This document shows, piece by piece, positions 36,567-44,968 of a stretch of DNA of 64,000 nt. Made by a program: the position numbers and the translations under genes. The stretch covers positions 33,480-97,479 of the forward strand of contig NZ_JXAK01000022.1 of assembly GCF_000829455.1 (NCBI RefSeq), read 5' to 3'. The notes beneath the pieces were generated by a model. It had not been told where the DNA came from. It saw only the letters and a program-made list of their open reading frames with translations, and did no database searches. Numbering within the stretch: the first letter of the stretch is position 1; each line of letters begins with the position of its first letter. The DNA is from Gordoniibacillus kamchatkensis (GTDB lineage Bacteria; Bacillota; Bacilli; Paenibacillales; NBRC-103111).

Positions 36567-37363
36567 CCCCGGCGCCAGCGGCAACCGGCGTACCTAAAAT
36601 TCAAATTTCGGGCTTGCAAAAAGTGTACGCAGGTCGGCAAGGGGACGTCGTCGCTCTGCAAAATGTGAATCTGTCTATCGAACCTAACGAGTTTGTGTGC
36701 GTCGTCGGACCGAGCGGCTGCGGCAAATCGACGCTGCTCAACATTATCGCAGGACTGGAGGATGCGACATCCGGCACCGTGCAAGTCGACGGCAAGGACG
36801 TCACCGGTCCCGGCAAGGAAAGAGGCGTCGTATTCCAGCAGTACGCGCTCTTCCCTTGGAAAACCGTCATTCAAAACGTTGAATTCGGACTTAAGCTGAA
36901 GGGGATGAATAAGAAAGAGCGCCGCGAGAAGGCGGAGTTCTACCTGGAACTTGTCGGACTGAAAGACTTTGCGCATGCGTATCCGAAAGAATTGTCGGGC
37001 GGCATGAGGCAACGGGTGGCCATTGCCAGGGCGTATGCCGTTCAGCCTGAAGTGCTTCTGATGGATGAGCCGTTCGGCGCGCTCGATGCGCAAACGAGGG
37101 CCCAGCTGCAGGAAGAATTGCTCGCGACGTGGCAGAAAGAACAGAAAACTTGCTTCTTTATTACCCACGACGTCGAGGAAGCGGTCATTCTCGCCCAAAA
37201 AGTCATCATCATGAGCGCAAGACCGGGGCGAGTCAAAGAAATCGTCAATGTCGACATTCCGTACCCGCGCAACCAGGAGACAAAGCTTTTGGATCGGTTC
37301 TCGGAAATTAAGAACGAGATTTGGGCAAAAGTATACAAAGAATACCTGGAAGTCAAAAAATAA
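36542..37363 (+). CDS. ABC transporter ATP-binding protein (SsuB/TauB family)
   Basis: The product is 273 aa from ATG 36542, overlapping the permease gene. Walker A GPSGCGKST, Q-loop FQQYALFPWKTVIQN, signature LSGGMRQR, Walker B LLMDEPFGALDAQTR and H-loop FITHDVEEAV are all canonical. The WKTV after the Q-loop and the end RPGRVKEIVNVDIPYPR are usual in the nitrate/sulfonate/taurine branch. It energises the importer formed with the genes on either side. Confidence 0.92.
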   Translation: MAGTAQILTPAPAATGVPKIQISGLQKVYAGRQGDVVALQNVNLSIEPNEFVCVVGPSGCGKSTLLNIIAGLEDATSGTVQVDGKDVTGPGKERGVVFQQYALFPWKTVIQNVEFGLKLKGMNKKERREKAEFYLELVGLKDFAHAYPKELSGGMRQRVAIARAYAVQPEVLLMDEPFGALDAQTRAQLQEELLATWQKEQKTCFFITHDVEEAVILAQKVIIMSARPGRVKEIVNVDIPYPRNQETKLLDRFSEIKNEIWAKVYKEYLEVKK

Positions 37364-37384
37364 AATCGAAAAGAGGGTTTACGT

Positions 37385-38452
37385 ATGTTCAATAGAACAA
37401 AAGCAACGACTAAAGGATTCGCAGTTACGGCAGCGCTTTCTTCCTTGCTCCTTTTGTTAAGCGCTTGCGGCGGCGGTGCGGGCAATGCCAAGGGCAACGC
37501 TCCGGCTCCGAGCCAAGGCTCCGCTCCGGCCGCATCGAAAGATTTGGCGAAAATCAATGTCGCTTATATGCCTGACATTCACGGCGCGGCTCCGATCGTC
37601 ATCGGCGAAGAAAAGGGATACTTTAAAGATGCGGGCCTTAACGTCAACGCCGTCAAATTTTTGAGCGGTCCGCCTGAATTCCAGGCTATGGCGTCCGGCG
37701 ACATCGATATCGCATATATCGGACCGGGGGCGACTTTCCTTGCCGCTCAAGGCAAAGGAACGATCGTAGCGGTCGACAGCTTGAACACGGGAGACATGGT
37801 ATTCGCCACGCAAAAGTCCGGCATTAAAGAGTGGAAAGATTTGAAAGGGAAAACCGTCGGAGTTCCGAAAGGTACATCGGGCGAAATGATTTTGAATCTC
37901 GGTCTTGAAAAAGCCGGCTTGAAGCCGACGGACGTCAACATCATGAACATGGACGTAGCCGGCGCCGTATCCGCGTTCGTATCCGGCAAGGTCGATGCAG
38001 TGGCGATCTGGTCGCCGTATACGGCGGAGATCGAGAAGCAGGTCGGTGCGGATAAAATCGTGAAGCTGGGCGATAATAAGACGTTCTTCCCGGACTACGT
38101 GTTCCCGCAAAGCTGGGTCGTCAATCCGAAATTCCTGCAGGAAAAGCCGGAGCTCGTGCAAAAGTTCGTTCAGGCGTGGACCAAAGCCAACGACTACCGG
38201 ATTAAGAACATCGACGATACTATTAAGATGACAGCCAAGTTTACGCAAGTTCCGGAGGATTCGCTCAAAGTCCAGGTCGGAACGACAGAGTGGATCGACA
38301 ATGCCAAGCAAGTTTCCTACTTCAACGACGGCACTGTAAGCAAATGGTTTGAGAATCTGGAAAAACTGTTCGTAGCGAACGGCAAACTGACCGAAGTCGT
38401 CCCAGGCGACAAATTCGTGAACAAAGATCCTTTCGTGAAGGCAGCCAAATAA
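37385..38452 (+). CDS. ABC transporter substrate-binding lipoprotein (SsuA/TauA/NrtA family)
   Basis: The product is 355 aa from ATG 37385, with AAGAGGG upstream. A lipoprotein signal ends LLLLSACGGG, followed by a Pro/Ser/Ala linker. The NMT1/SsuA-type fold shows in VIGEEKGYFKDAGLNV, QAMASGDIDIAYIGPGATFL and VDAVAIWSPYTAEIEKQVG. The family binds aliphatic sulfonates, taurine, nitrate or thiamine precursors. Its operon with a sulfatase suggests an organosulfur ligand. A terminator lies 12 bp after the stop. Confidence 0.9.
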   Translation: MFNRTKATTKGFAVTAALSSLLLLLSACGGGAGNAKGNAPAPSQGSAPAASKDLAKINVAYMPDIHGAAPIVIGEEKGYFKDAGLNVNAVKFLSGPPEFQAMASGDIDIAYIGPGATFLAAQGKGTIVAVDSLNTGDMVFATQKSGIKEWKDLKGKTVGVPKGTSGEMILNLGLEKAGLKPTDVNIMNMDVAGAVSAFVSGKVDAVAIWSPYTAEIEKQVGADKIVKLGDNKTFFPDYVFPQSWVVNPKFLQEKPELVQKFVQAWTKANDYRIKNIDDTIKMTAKFTQVPEDSLKVQVGTTEWIDNAKQVSYFNDGTVSKWFENLEKLFVANGKLTEVVPGDKFVNKDPFVKAAK

Positions 38453-38464
38453 CAAACCGTAATG

Positions 38465-38493
38465 AAGGGGAAACGACTCAGTTTCCCCTTTTT
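38465..38493. terminator. Bidirectional terminator between the importer operon and the response regulator
   Basis: AAGGGGAAAC (38465-38474) pairs perfectly with GTTTCCCCTT (38481-38490) around a 6-nt loop, then TTT. The convergent regulator gene stops within the loop. Confidence 0.85.
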
Positions 38494-39173
38494 ATAGTGT
38501 GAAACAAATGCGTCATCTGCAGATCCCGGATGAGCCGGATGACTTCCTTCGTCCGGGACTTGCCGAATTTTTTGAGAATGACGTTGATTTGCGATTTGAT
38601 GGTGGAGATTTCGACGCTGCGTGCTTCGGCAATTTGCGCTATTTTTTGATCCTTGAGCAGTAAATCGATAATTTCCATTTCCGAAGGCGTCAGCTGCGAT
38701 AAGATGGCCATAATATCGAACATTTTGCTTTGATTGCGGCGGATTCGCGTAAATTCGTTGCGGATTTTATAAGCGATTTCCGGGCGAATTGGAGCGTTGC
38801 CTAGCTTTGCGGTGCGGATGCTCTTTACAATTTCGCTTTCCGGAGCCGTTTTCAGGACATAATCGACCGCCCCGGCATCGAAGGCGTTAAAGACGGTTTC
38901 GTCGTCCTCATGAACGGTCAGAAAGACGATGCGGACTTGCGGCTGCTCCTCCAAAATTCTTTTGGCCGCGTTGATGCCGTCGTGCTTTACGTCCATTTCA
39001 ATATCCATCATGATGACATCGGGGTTGCGGGCTTGGGCCAGAAGATAGGCTTCCGTCCCGCTGGCCGCTTGCCCCACCACCTGCAAATCGGGTTCGCGGT
39101 CGATCAGTTGAACGAAATGCTCCCTTAGTACCTGCATATCTTCCGCCACAATGACGCGCAAGGTTCCGTCCAT
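38478..39173 (-). CDS. Two-component response regulator with LuxR/NarL-type HTH
   Basis: The product is about 231 aa on the minus strand. ATG 39173 has AAAGGA about 10 bp upstream; GTG 39182 is an alternative. The receiver has VIVAEDMQVLREHF, the phospho-acceptor in DVIMMDIEMD and the lysine in VDYVLKTAPE. A C-terminal helix-turn-helix follows (LTPSEMEIIDLLLKDQKIAQIAEA, VEISTIKSQINVILKKFGKS). It lies directly downstream of a sensor kinase. Since it is convergent with the sulfatase-importer operon, that operon is a plausible target. Confidence 0.9.
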   Translation of the reverse strand: MDGTLRVIVAEDMQVLREHFVQLIDREPDLQVVGQAASGTEAYLLAQARNPDVIMMDIEMDVKHDGINAAKRILEEQPQVRIVFLTVHEDDETVFNAFDAGAVDYVLKTAPESEIVKSIRTAKLGNAPIRPEIAYKIRNEFTRIRRNQSKMFDIMAILSQLTPSEMEIIDLLLKDQKIAQIAEARSVEISTIKSQINVILKKFGKSRTKEVIRLIRDLQMTHLFHTIKRGN

Positions 39174-39202
39174 GGGGTTCACGTCCTTTCTTTAGGTCTG
39201 GT

Positions 39203-40698
39203 TCATCGCTCGGCATTCAAATAAATCGGAATCAACACCTGAAAGGTGCTGCCGACGCCCGGCCTGCTGTCCACGTGAATGTGGCCGAAGTGCCCGTGAA
39301 CGATTTGTTTCACGTACGAAAGCCCGACACCCCAGTTTTTGTTCGTATTTTTGCTCGTATAAAACGGATCGAAAATGACGTCCAGGTGCTCGGCTTGAAT
39401 GCCGGGGCCGTTGTCTTCCACGGTGACGATCAGCCAACTGGCCTCCGTATACATGCGCACGGTCACCTGGCCGTCTTTTTCTTTGCCGATCGCTTCGAAG
39501 GCGTTGATGATAATATTGGCCAGCGCTTCGGCAAAATGGGCTTCATCCGCCAATATCATCGGATTGTCCGATGGCTTTACGGCGAGGAAATGAATTCGTT
39601 CCGGAATCTGCAGCTTGCCTATGATTTGCTTGAACAATTCATGGGCTTGTACGGGCTTTAACTGCAAATAAGTAGTCTTGAACGATTTATAGAGCTGATC
39701 CAGCCGCTGCTGCGTCTCGCCCACGATGGAGGACAATTTCTCCAGGTTCTCGGACATTTCGTTCGAGGAAGCGGCGGGGGTTGCGGCCAACTGGCGCGTT
39801 TTGCCCAACAGCAGCTGCATCATAATCAGTTGGTTCTTGATGGCGTGCGTAAACACTCTCGAGCCATATTGGCCGTATTCAGCTTGCGCTCCAAATGCAG
39901 ATCCGGCTTTCCCAGTTTTTTTTCCACGGCCGTATATCTCCAAATGAACACGATGCTGATCAGGGAGAGAAGTCCGGTGAAAAAGATGCTGATATACCAT
40001 TCGGTGACCGTAAGCGGCGGATTGTAGTTGGTAAAGTCGGAGTACAGCACGTAATAGGTGCGGATATCCGTCACCTGCAACGGCCCGAGGAAGCCGAGGT
40101 AGAAATAAAATAACACCAGCGCAAACACGCCGAGCAAGATGTACTTCACCTGCTTTTTAAGCCATGGAACCGTAATCCGGCGGTACCGCCAAAGCATCAG
40201 CCCAATGGAGACCAGACCGGAAACGATCAGCCATCCCCTGGTGATCCAACCGATCGCATACGTCCACTCCGGCTCGATTAATCCGAGGGCCCACCTGTAG
40301 ACGATCGGATCGTAAAAAATCATATTGGCCAGCGGCAGGATGGTATTGAGCAAATATAATCGCCAGATTTGGCGAAACGGCCGGTAATAAAATAAAGTGA
40401 TGGACAGCCCGAGTAGGCTGTAAATAAACAACGAACGGCCGACCGTAATGAGGCGGCTGATCGTGTCGATCGAAATCGGAGAATACAGCAGCAGGTTGCG
40501 GATGGAATCGGTGAAAAATAATACCGTGTTGATCCGATAGTAAAATCCTCCGTATTTGGCGATGAACAGGATGAGCCCCGACATGCTCAAAAACCAGCCG
40601 AACAGGACGAGGCCTGTCCAGTAGGCGGATGGATGCTTGGCCTTCGTAATAAATAAAGAGATGGACGCCGCCATCAGCATAAGAAGTAAGATCGTCAT
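39203..40698 (-). CDS. Sensor histidine kinase with multi-helix membrane domain, with a frame slip
   Basis: The minus-strand gene starts at ATG 40698 (weak GAGGA site). The N-terminal half has about eight hydrophobic helices (from ILLLMLMAASISLF to LLSLISIVFIWRYT), probably a membrane-embedded sensor without a large external domain. At 39864-39865 the frame slips by -1; restoring one base gives NMGSRVFTHAIKNQLIMMQ, the phosphorylation-site helix. The ATPase domain has ANIIINAFEAIGKEK, VEDNGPGI and GVGLSYVKQIVHGHFG. The corrected product is about 498 aa. It signals to the response regulator 30 bp downstream. The slip is probably a sequencing error, but inactivation is possible. Confidence 0.85.
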
Positions 40699-41052
40699 AA
40701 GGTTTGATCCTCGTCGTCCGCAATATTTTCTACATGAATTATATGATATTTCTTCTTTTTTTACCGGTAAAGAATGATCATTTTTCGATTTCATCGAAAT
40801 CATAATTCTTTACGGCGATAAAAACAACCGCTAACGCGGTCGATCATCTCTCGAGCGCCAGCGACTATTGTTCAAAATGATAACAACAACTCGCATATAA
40901 CGGAGATATCAGGCGAATATTGCAGAATTCCACCTTTTGAATGGATCGAAATAAAGAATCTTTATACCAAAATGAAACAAAGTGAGTTATAATTGAAGCA
41001 GTCGGTTGAGAGCGGATAAGACATATCTGGAACGTTAGGAGTGCATTTCAAT
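40699..41052. other. 354-bp divergent intergenic region
   Basis: The gap separates the sensor kinase from the chromate-type transporter. It holds a small inverted repeat ACCGC-TAAC-GCGGT (40827-40840) and a TATAAT at 40988-40993 that could be the -10 box of the transporter operon, without a clear -35 box. No gene is seen. Confidence 0.4.
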
Positions 41053-41685
41053 ATGGCTAAAGCTCAGGTCAAACAGCTGTGGGAGATCTTCTGGACGTTT
41101 CTCAAAATCGGCCCGGCCACCTTCGGCGGAGGCTACGCGATGATCCCTGTCATTGAAAAGGAAGTCGTGGGGGCAAGACAATGGGTAACTCCGAATGAGA
41201 TGACCGATGTGCTTTCCATAGCGGGTTCCGCCCCTGGAGGAATCGGAGTTAACGCTTCTGCGTTTATCGGTTATAAGATTGCCGGTATTCCGGGTGCCGC
41301 CGCTGCGGTGTTCGGCATTACCTTGCCCACCTTCATGATCGCTTTCATCCTTAGCCTTATTTTTGTACAAATCGAGCACAATCCCAAAATTGCTGCGGCT
41401 TTAGAAGGAATTCACGCCGCGATCGTCGGTCTAATTATCATTGCAGCTTTCAAAATGGGGAAGTCGGCCGTCTTCGATAAAACAACGCTCATTCTCATGA
41501 TCGGTGCCGTCGTTGTTTTATTGACGACCGGGATTCACCCTCTGATTGTGATCTTGTTCGGATTATTCATCGGAATCGTGTGCGTTTCGGCGAAGGAGAA
41601 ATTGGGGCTCCAGGTAAAGCTGGAGAAGGAAGAAGCGTCTTCAGCCTTCGTTTATCCCGATTATTTTATCGCGGACGGGATTTAA
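41053..41685 (+). CDS. Chromate transporter family protein, subunit 1 (short CHR type)
   Basis: The product is about 210 aa from ATG 41053, with AGGAGTG about 9 bp upstream. The CHR-domain motifs are FLKIGPATFGGGYAMIPVIEKEVV, LSIAGSAPGGIGVNASAFIGYKIAGIPGA and five to six transmembrane helices. Single-domain CHR proteins come in adjacent pairs that together replace the long ChrA. They are thought to export chromate or another oxyanion, but many have no tested substrate. The second half follows after 22 bp. Confidence 0.85.
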   Translation: MAKAQVKQLWEIFWTFLKIGPATFGGGYAMIPVIEKEVVGARQWVTPNEMTDVLSIAGSAPGGIGVNASAFIGYKIAGIPGAAAAVFGITLPTFMIAFILSLIFVQIEHNPKIAAALEGIHAAIVGLIIIAAFKMGKSAVFDKTTLILMIGAVVVLLTTGIHPLIVILFGLFIGIVCVSAKEKLGLQVKLEKEEASSAFVYPDYFIADGI

Positions 41686-41707
41686 GAAAAAAAGGGGGGG
41701 ATACCCT

Positions 41708-42244
41708 ATGCTGTGGAGTTTATTTCTTACATTTTTCAAAATTGGACTCATCTCGTTCGGCGGCGGGTATGCCATGATCCCGATTATTCAGCATGAGGTG
41801 TCATCCCATCATTGGCTCAGCGACAAGTCGTTCGCCGATGCGGTCGCTTTGGCGGGGATGGCTCCGGGGCCGATAGCTACCAATACCGCAACGCTGATCG
41901 GTTATAAGACGGCAGGAGTACCGGGGGCTGCAATCTCTACACTGGGCATGGTTCTTCCATCCTTACTCTTGATGATCCTCATCACTGCCTATTTTTATAA
42001 AGTCAGTCGCACCAAATGGGTCAAATCGTCTTTTTACGGCTTGCGCCCGATCGTGACGGGGCTTATTATTTATGCCGCCATCCATTTCGGTTTTTCCGGT
42101 ATGGGAATGGGAAGCGTAACATGGAAAACGTTGCTGTCGCTTCTGATTACATGCGGCGTCGTGATAGGAGTTATGAAATACAAATTGCACCCGATGGCCG
42201 CGCTATTGCTTTCCGGTTTAGTGGGTGTCGTGTTCTTTCAGTGA
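41708..42244 (+). CDS. Chromate transporter family protein, subunit 2 (short CHR type)
   Basis: The product is 178 aa from ATG 41708, with AAAGGGGGGG upstream. It repeats the CHR pattern (FFKIGLISFGGGYAMIPIIQHEV, ALAGMAPGPIATNTATLIGYKTAGVPGA). The PGP motif is intact here, whereas the partner has PGG at the same place. The two subunits probably form an antiparallel heterodimer in the membrane. The gene has no obvious terminator and is followed by a kinase gene fragment. Confidence 0.85.
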   Translation: MLWSLFLTFFKIGLISFGGGYAMIPIIQHEVSSHHWLSDKSFADAVALAGMAPGPIATNTATLIGYKTAGVPGAAISTLGMVLPSLLLMILITAYFYKVSRTKWVKSSFYGLRPIVTGLIIYAAIHFGFSGMGMGSVTWKTLLSLLITCGVVIGVMKYKLHPMAALLLSGLVGVVFFQ

Positions 42245-42280
42245 TTGTGCAGGAAATCCGGGCTTCAAAGTTGAATTAAT

Positions 42281-42388
42281 GAAACGACTATCGTTTCCAG
42301 AGAAAGCACTGCCGGAACGAAAGTGACGGTCCGGATTCCCGCCGAATCGGCGTTTGCGGAAAAGGACGATGCGTATATAATGGGATAA
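42281..42388 (+). pseudogene. 3' fragment of a histidine-kinase gene
   Basis: In the frame ending at TAA 42386-42388 the peptide reads STAGTKVTVRIPAES. The GT-K/x-V-x-V-x-IP-x pattern is the last strand of a HATPase domain. The 35 residues have no start codon or kinase core, so this is the tail of a deleted gene left between the transporter and the following regulator. Confidence 0.5.
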
Positions 42389-42418
42389 AAAGACCGATTC
42401 TGGTCCGTGTCTCTAAAT

Positions 42419-43825
42419 ATGGGTCATGGGCCGGCCGATTTGATTGAAGGAGCTGCGCAAAAGTTCATGCCATCTTCCGCAAACCTTATCCCAATAGGCA
42501 TCCTCGGGGCCGAAGCAATGGTCGACAGAGTGGTCAAGGTGGCTGCCTCCACCTTCCCTTCGTTCCGTCCGATTCCTCTGCTTTGTCCTAACGAGGAAGA
42601 GATATCGCGCATCGCCTTGGAGGCGATGCCGGACATTGAAGTTTTGCTGCTGACGACTCCGGGCTTATATCGCCGGCTGAAGGCGGAAGTGCACTTCGGG
42701 AAGCCGGTTCACCATTTGCCCTTGACGGATACCGGCCTCTACAGCGCGCTGTATAGGCTAAGAGCGGATCTGCCAAGCACGGAGCCGGTGCTGACGATCG
42801 ATTCGTTCTCCAAACAGTCTCTGGCCCGCATTGCGGCGGAAATCGGGGAACGGCGCACGCTGTTTATTTCCTACGACGGACGCACTCATCCGTCCGCGGC
42901 CGACTTGGCCGAATTTCACGCTGCAGCTTATCGGTCCGGGCGCTCGCATGCGGCTCTTACGACCGAGCCGGAGGTAGCGTGGGAGCTGCGGCAGCGAGGA
43001 GTGCCGCATGAATGGGTGGCGCCGACCGATTCCAATATCGTGGTAGCGCTCGAGCGGGCGCTGCTGGCGACGGAAACGAGGCGCAGCAAGGAGGCGCAAA
43101 TCGTCGTCGGCATGCTGAGTGTGGACGATTTCGGCAAGCATGTGCAGCTGCGCAGCTCCGAGCACGACATTCAGCGGTTAAAGCTGGATATTCACCGTCT
43201 TCTTATCGACTATGTGGAATCGCTCGACGGCTATTTGACTCAGTTAGGAGGAGACGAGTATTTGTTTGTTACGACGCGGGGCATTTTCGAGCGGGAAACC
43301 GCAGGATACAAGACGATTCCGCTCGCCCGCGATCTTAACAAAATGCTCGGCTTGTCGCTCAGCATGGGAATCGGCTTCGGACGCTCGGCGAACGAAGCCG
43401 GCACCCATGCGCGCATGGCTTTGCACAGGTCCAAGGAAGCCGGCGGCAACACGTGCTTTATCGTGCGGGAAGACGACACGCTGATCGGGCCGCTGGAAAT
43501 GAGCGATCCGCTCAAGTGCGATCTGTCGCTCACGGACAGCGAGCTGCTGCGCCAAGCGGAGGACGCAGGGATGACTCCCGCGTATTTAAGCAGGCTGCTG
43601 GCCGACGCAGCGAGAAGCGGAAAGCTCGACTACGAGGTGCACGAGCTTGCTTCCGTGCTCGATATTACGGTGCGTTCCACGCACCGGCTGCTGCTGCAAT
43701 GGATCGATCACGAGCTGGTCGACGTTGCCGGTTATGTCAAGGTGCCGAGGGGCAGACCGAAGCAGAAGTTTCGGCTGCGGTTTCTGGAGCGGCATCTCGG
43801 GGATAGGGGCCACAACTATACGTAA
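42419..43825 (+). CDS. Regulator with GGDEF-like domain and C-terminal winged HTH
   Basis: The product is about 468 aa if ATG 42419 is used; ATG 42467, behind AAGGAG, is an alternative, and no start is clearly favoured. The N-terminal 210 residues are Rossmann-like and unrecognised. Residues about 225-365 resemble a GGDEF domain: VVGMLSVDDFGKHVQ, LTQLGGDEYLFVTTRG and LSMGIGFGRSANEAGTHARMALHRSKEAGGN. The motif is GGDEY instead of GGDEF. A winged helix follows (VHELASVLDITVRSTHRLLLQWIDHELVDVAGYVKV). It probably senses a ligand and controls the epimerase operon downstream. Whether it makes or binds a cyclic dinucleotide is open. Confidence 0.65.
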   Translation: MGHGPADLIEGAAQKFMPSSANLIPIGILGAEAMVDRVVKVAASTFPSFRPIPLLCPNEEEISRIALEAMPDIEVLLLTTPGLYRRLKAEVHFGKPVHHLPLTDTGLYSALYRLRADLPSTEPVLTIDSFSKQSLARIAAEIGERRTLFISYDGRTHPSAADLAEFHAAAYRSGRSHAALTTEPEVAWELRQRGVPHEWVAPTDSNIVVALERALLATETRRSKEAQIVVGMLSVDDFGKHVQLRSSEHDIQRLKLDIHRLLIDYVESLDGYLTQLGGDEYLFVTTRGIFERETAGYKTIPLARDLNKMLGLSLSMGIGFGRSANEAGTHARMALHRSKEAGGNTCFIVREDDTLIGPLEMSDPLKCDLSLTDSELLRQAEDAGMTPAYLSRLLADAARSGKLDYEVHELASVLDITVRSTHRLLLQWIDHELVDVAGYVKVPRGRPKQKFRLRFLERHLGDRGHNYT

Positions 43826-43852
43826 AGGCGGGGGCGCGAGCTTCCGCCTTTT
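43824..43852 (+). terminator. Terminator with GCGA tetraloop
   Basis: A 12-bp stem (43824-43835 with 43840-43851, two G-U pairs) is capped by a GCGA (GNRA) loop and followed by a short T-rich tail. It ends the regulator gene. Confidence 0.7.
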
Positions 43853-43860
43853 AATATGTC

Positions 43861-43892
43861 GATTTAAAGACGATTTAAAGATTTGTCTTTAA
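43861..43892 (+). promoter_or_regulatory. Repeat/palindrome upstream of the epimerase operon
   Basis: Two direct copies of GATTTAAAGA are followed by TTGTCTTTAA, which pairs with the first TTAAAGACG copy. The site lies about 60 bp before the epimerase start and is a candidate operator for the upstream regulator. Confidence 0.4.
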
Positions 43893-43950
43893 TACTGCGG
43901 GCAAAGTAAGATAAACAATAAGTACCAATTCACTTGAAGGGAGCATGTGG

Positions 43951-44967
43951 ATGAGAACGTTGGAACAGCTGGAGCAAGCGATGACGACGCCATCGTCACG
44001 ATTGATCGAGGACATGAAGAACATCGAGGGCGACTTGATGCTGCTCGGGGTAGGCGGCAAAATGGGCCCTTCCCTGGCCAAATTGGCGATGAACGCCATA
44101 AACGCAGCCGGGGTAAGCAAGAACGTGTACGGAGTTTCCCGGTTTTCCGAGCCGGGTTTAAAGGAGGAGCTTGAGGCGTGCGGGCTGAAGATGATCGCCT
44201 GCGACCTGCTTGACGACGCATCCCTTCAAGCGCTTCCCGATGTCAGGAACGTGATTTATATGGCCGGCACGAAATTCGGCACGACAGGCAAGGAGCATTT
44301 TACATGGGGGATGAATGCGTATTTGCCCGGAAGAGTAGCGGAAAAATACCGCAATTCCCGCATCGTCGTCTTCTCTACCGGCAATGTGTACCCGCTCTCT
44401 TCGGTACATTTGGGAGGAGCGGCGGAAGATGCCGCGCCTGCCCCGGTTGGCGAATACGGCCAGTCGTGCCTTGGGCGCGAGCGGGTCTTTGAATTTTTCA
44501 GCCACCGCTACGGGACGCCGATACTGATTTACCGGCTCAATTATGCGATCGACATGCGCTACGGCGTGTTGCTGGAGCTGGCCAAATCCGTAAAGGAGGG
44601 CAGGCCGATCGACTTGACCATGGGACATTTTAACTGCATCTGGCAAGGGGACGCCAACGAAATCGCGCTGCGCGCGCTGCTTCACTGCTCAAGCCCGGCG
44701 GGCAAGCTGAACGTAACCGGACCGGAAACCGTGGCCGTGCGTTACGCCGCTGCGGAATTCGGCAAAAGGCTCGGCGTCGAACCGCAATTTACCGGCAAGG
44801 AAGCGGAGACGGCTCTGCTCAGCAACGCCTCGACATGCATGCAGCTGTTCGGCTATCCCCGCGTTTCCTTGCTGCAGATGATCGACTGGATCGCCGAATG
44901 GGTGGAGCACGGCGGAGCGATGATCGATAAGCCGACCCATTTTCAGCAGAGAGAGGGGAGGTTTTAA
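43951..44967 (+). CDS. NAD-dependent epimerase/dehydratase family protein (SDR)
   Basis: The product is about 338 aa from ATG 43951, with GAAGGGA 9 bp upstream; ATG 43945 is too close to that site. The Rossmann motif is LLGVGGKMGPSLAKLA, an atypical GxGGxMG. The segment NVIYMAGTKFGTTGKEHFTWGMN fits the extended-SDR fold and VFSTGNVYPL the catalytic strand. The canonical YxxxK is not obvious: GEYGQSCLGRERVFE places Gln-Ser-Cys-Leu between Tyr and the basic residue, so catalysis may be altered. It is followed after 1 bp by a DHDPS-family gene. The substrate is probably a sugar acid derivative (inference). Confidence 0.75.
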   Translation: MRTLEQLEQAMTTPSSRLIEDMKNIEGDLMLLGVGGKMGPSLAKLAMNAINAAGVSKNVYGVSRFSEPGLKEELEACGLKMIACDLLDDASLQALPDVRNVIYMAGTKFGTTGKEHFTWGMNAYLPGRVAEKYRNSRIVVFSTGNVYPLSSVHLGGAAEDAAPAPVGEYGQSCLGRERVFEFFSHRYGTPILIYRLNYAIDMRYGVLLELAKSVKEGRPIDLTMGHFNCIWQGDANEIALRALLHCSSPAGKLNVTGPETVAVRYAAAEFGKRLGVEPQFTGKEAETALLSNASTCMQLFGYPRVSLLQMIDWIAEWVEHGGAMIDKPTHFQQREGRF

Positions 44968-44968
44968 G

